A stretch of DNA of 7,665 nt from Micrococcales bacterium (lineage in GTDB: Bacteria; Actinomycetota; Actinomycetes; Actinomycetales; Dermatophilaceae), in the NCBI GenBank assembly GCA_003157445.1, contig PMJN01000474.1, positions 509 to 8,173 of the forward strand. Reading direction: 5' to 3'. Positions 5,652 through 7,665 of the stretch are shown here, one piece after another. Both the position numbers and the translations under genes were made by a program. Position 1 is the stretch's first letter. Every line of letters begins with the position of its first letter. Below the pieces are notes generated by a model that saw only the letters and a list, made by a program, of their open reading frames with translations, made no database searches and had not been told where the DNA came from.

Positions 5652-5690
5652 TCACCCTTGTGTGCCACAGATGTGCCACACGAACTTTCA
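5652..5690 (-). pseudogene. Remnant of a tyrosine-integrase C-terminal tail
   Basis: Between two TGA codons (complements of 5688-5690 and 5652-5654) the minus strand reads KFVWHICGTQG. Many actinobacterial tyrosine integrases that sit beside a tRNA att site end with a tail of the type VWHxCGTxx. The stop lies 87 bp from the tRNA fragment and reads towards it, as in pSAM2-like elements where attP follows int. No R-H-R-Y catalytic motif is recognisable upstream in any frame, and a stop directly precedes the tail, so the rest of the gene is deleted or decayed. The match is only 11 residues and is supported mainly by location. Confidence 0.4.
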
Positions 5691-6224
5691 GGCTGCCTCG
5701 ATCTCCTGGGGGCCGCGCCGCTTGGTCCGTTCAAGGCATCCAGTATGGCGGATGGAGCCAGAATAGACGGGGGAGTGGCATCTGGAAGCTGACGTCCCGA
5801 GCGCCGAAGACGCCGTCGACGTTCGGGGTGTTGCAGGACCACGGTGGCTGCTAGGAGTGATAAGAGATGCCGTTCGGAGCCCACCGTGTCGCAGTGATCG
5901 AGGGGGGGCCATACGGCCCTTCGGGAATCGTCATCGGGCGAGTTTACGGATCCACCTTGGCCGCCAGGCCCTGACGTGTCCAGTTGTCGCTCCCGTTCGT
6001 CCAGGGGACTCACTCTCTGCCTGATAGCTTGGTGCGCGTGTGTGGCGAATCGCGTGTGGCACCCGTACAGCGAGCGTCATTCTGGCACTATGGGCGCCCC
6101 ACTTCGCCCACATAGACGCACGTGCAGGGGCGCCGGTGGCTCGTGGACGACTCTGGCGGTCGGACAGGGCTATGGCATACGTCGTGCATAAGGAGCAGGT
6201 CGCCTTCATCCAGCGTCCATCTGT
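5691..6224. other. About 530 bp of probably decayed element DNA, no gene recognised
   Basis: Minus-strand frames stay open over 5558-6013 and 5931-6287 but give Arg/Pro/Ser-rich sequences without domains. A run of seven G occurs at about 5901-5907. If the tRNA fragment is an att site, this is where the integrase body and element interior should begin, so the sequence is probably what is left of them. That is inference. Confidence 0.35.
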
Positions 6225-6302
6225 TCCGTAGGCGAACGACTGGGGTACAACGGCAGGTGCGGCGGCACCCACCGTCGGCGTCCGCAAGCCGATCAGCCTA
6301 CG
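6225..6302 (+). repeat. Diverged repeat, copy B (pairs with 1851-1990)
   Basis: Same orientation as copy A. It contains GTTCCGTAGGCGAACGACTG, then the GGCACCCACCGTCGGCGTCC core, then GATCAGCCTACGG. It is more compact than copy A by about 55 bases. It lies just downstream of the SEC-C gene's terminator. Confidence 0.5.
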
Positions 6303-6329
6303 GCCACCACCGGCGGGTACGGATAGTCC

Positions 6330-6360
6330 CGTCCGGGGCCGAGGCGGTCGGCGCCGGACG
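6330..6360 (-). terminator. Strong terminator hairpin after the SEC-C gene
   Basis: CGTCCGG (6330-6336) pairs with CCGGACG (6354-6360). Inside a single G-G mismatch (6337/6353), GCCGA (6338-6342) pairs with TCGGC (6348-6352), and the loop is GGCGG. It begins 2 nt beyond the TGA of the SEC-C gene on the minus strand. The stem is GC-rich with no T tract, consistent with an actinobacterial terminator. Confidence 0.75.
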
Positions 6361-6362
6361 CG

Positions 6363-7665
6363 TCAACTCAGGCCCAGGGCGGCTCGCAGGCGCGCCGGGC
6401 TCATGGTGCCGGGCCGCCCGGTGTCCTGCGGGAAGGAGTCGAGCAGTCGGATCAGGTCGGGGCGGCGGGTGGGGTCGTGCGCGCAGTCGCGGGGTGTGTG
6501 ACCGGCCAGCGCGGGAATCGGCTCGTCGAGCCAGGCTGCCTCGTACTTGCCAGCCATCTCCGCCAGCGCCGCGGCGATCGCCGGATCTGCGGCCGGGTCC
6601 AGGACGGTGGCGGCCGGCGCTGCCGGGCTGCGCGCGGCGGACCGGTGGACCGCTCGGAGGTCGCCGGCAGGGTCGCGGGTCTCGTGAAGCACCGTCGCTG
6701 ACGGGTCAAGCTTGCCGATCCTGGCCAGGACACGCTCGAAGCGGACCTCGCTGTTGGCGTGAACGTGCAGCTCGTCACCGCGCAGCTCGATGTTCGCGCG
6801 GATCCGCTCCATGCCGTGGGTGACCACGTGCTCGAACCAAGCCAGGGCGCCGTCCGGCTCGTCGTCGTCGCGGTCATAGTCGTCATCCAGCCCCTGGGCC
6901 AGCCGGGCCGGCTCTGCGATCCGCAGCGTCGCATCGCAGAGCACCAACGACTCGCCCTCGGTGTTCAGCAGCACCGGCGGGGCGAAGCGGCGGGACAGGA
7001 ACCCGACGAGCTCGACGGGGTCGGGATCGTCGTCGAGCAGCGCGATGAGCTCGTCGCGCTCGCCGATGGATACCGGTTCGATCCCGCCGAAGATCTGCAT
7101 CGTGTCGCCTGCGGGGACGACCCGGGCGCAGTACAGCTCCTCCACCTTCACCTGCCGGCTGCCAGCTCGCTCGCGCACCTCGTGCACGTCGCCGGTGCGC
7201 ACGTCGCGCAGTGTTATCTGCTCGCCGCGCCGGACAGCGAGCACCTCGTGCACTGAACGTTGCACGAGCAGCCACTGCGCTGCGAGCAACCGCTCGTCGG
7301 GGGGCAGCAGCGAGCCACGCACGGCAAGGAAGTCGGCGAACGCGCCGCCTTCGAACAGCACCGCGTCAGCGGCCAGGCCCTCTTCGATGGCCCGCTCGAT
7401 CGCGTCGGGTGAGTCCCAGTACCGAGCACGCTCCTGCGCGGTCTGGATGAGCAGCGGGGCGGACGGGCCGTCGACCAGGTCCGCCCCCGCCTTCTGATAT
7501 AGCCATGCGGCCCGCTCAGCTAGCGGCAGCTGCTCGCGGTGCAGGTGGCACACCTTGTATGCGCGGCCCGAGCCGCACCAGCAGGGCTGTTTGCGGCCAA
7601 GACCCGGACGTGGAGCGGGCTGGAAATGTTCGAGCAGCTGTACCAGTTCATCCTCGCGCGGCGCC
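6363..7665 (-). CDS. SEC-C zinc-motif protein, C-terminal 433 residues, 5' end outside the window
   Basis: The frame is open from the right edge (first complete codon at 7664) to TGA 6363-6365. Visible residues 28-40 are CWCGSGRAYKVCH, a SEC-C zinc motif (Cys28, Cys30, Cys39, His40; bases about 7545-7583). SEC-C motifs occur at the end of SecA and in many unrelated proteins. Here about 390 residues follow it and no SecA ATPase sequence is visible, so this is not SecA. The remainder is soluble and acidic, with FGGIEPVSIGERDELIALLD, a DDDYDRDDDEPD segment and a helical end MSPARLRAALGLS, a common C-terminus of actinobacterial SEC-C proteins. The motif suggests zinc-dependent protein or nucleic-acid contact; no reaction can be assigned. 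Strong GC3 bias and a terminator right after the stop indicate an intact 3' end. GTG 7553 is not a real start, since it falls inside the zinc motif. Confidence 0.88.
   Translation of the reverse strand, partial: APREDELVQLLEHFQPAPRPGLGRKQPCWCGSGRAYKVCHLHREQLPLAERAAWLYQKAGADLVDGPSAPLLIQTAQERARYWDSPDAIERAIEEGLAADAVLFEGGAFADFLAVRGSLLPPDERLLAAQWLLVQRSVHEVLAVRRGEQITLRDVRTGDVHEVRERAGSRQVKVEELYCARVVPAGDTMQIFGGIEPVSIGERDELIALLDDDPDPVELVGFLSRRFAPPVLLNTEGESLVLCDATLRIAEPARLAQGLDDDYDRDDDEPDGALAWFEHVVTHGMERIRANIELRGDELHVHANSEVRFERVLARIGKLDPSATVLHETRDPAGDLRAVHRSAARSPAAPAATVLDPAADPAIAAALAEMAGKYEAAWLDEPIPALAGHTPRDCAHDPTRRPDLIRLLDSFPQDTGRPGTMSPARLRAALGLS

Noticed and set aside
6122..7497. Plus-strand frames of 165 to 233 residues opposite the SEC-C gene
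   Set aside because: They mirror a strongly GC3-biased gene and encode no recognisable domain.
1..7665. A new defence, CRISPR or biosynthetic system
   Set aside because: I looked for spaced repeats, toxin-antitoxin pairs, nuclease or helicase motifs and multi-gene operons, and found none. The intact genes are isolated and the rest is remnant DNA.

Overview
The window looks like a worn accessory region of a high-GC actinobacterium. Coding regions use GTG and TTG starts and GC-rich third positions, and the acetyltransferase, hydrolase, DUF4352 and SEC-C proteins are of types familiar to me from actinomycetes. I cannot name the genus. About half of the window carries no convincing intact gene, and several recognisable genes are broken. 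I read it as an old integration and insertion-sequence hot spot rather than a working system.

Layout from left to right. (1) 1-134: the last 25 codons of a plus-strand gene that resembles the C-terminus of DUF3494 (ice-binding-like) proteins, followed by a perfect 16-bp hairpin terminator. (2) About 184-340: a frameshifted C-terminal scrap of an IS3-family transposase, minus strand. (3) 537-1869: two divergent genes, an Asp/Glu-type racemase (minus) and a GNAT acetyltransferase (plus). Each is broken by a net one-base frameshift, and a perfect 20-bp palindrome lies between them, probably a shared operator. (4) 2180-2848: an apparently intact alpha/beta hydrolase with a good ribosome binding site. 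(5) 3176-3957: an unrecognised minus-strand reading frame next to the first 50 codons of an IS1380-family transposase, which contains a 12-bp tandem duplication. (6) 4101-4847: an intact membrane-anchored DUF4352 protein, minus strand. (7) 5523-5690: the 3' part of a tRNA-Met(CAU), cut exactly at the anticodon loop, plus a short stretch that reads like the C-terminal tail of an actinobacterial tyrosine integrase. Together these look like the att scar of an integrative element. (8) 6330-7665: the C-terminal 433 residues of a SEC-C zinc-motif protein, minus strand, running off the right edge, with a strong terminator hairpin 2 nt after its stop.

The genes do not form one pathway. The intact genes (hydrolase, DUF4352 protein, SEC-C protein) are separated by decayed or empty DNA and probably transcribed singly. 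The only regulatory pairing visible is the divergent racemase/acetyltransferase couple. A diverged repeat shared by the 3' flank of the acetyltransferase (about 1851-1990) and the region downstream of the SEC-C gene (about 6225-6302) suggests an old duplication or a dispersed element. No CRISPR array, rRNA, complete tRNA or recognisable defence system is visible.
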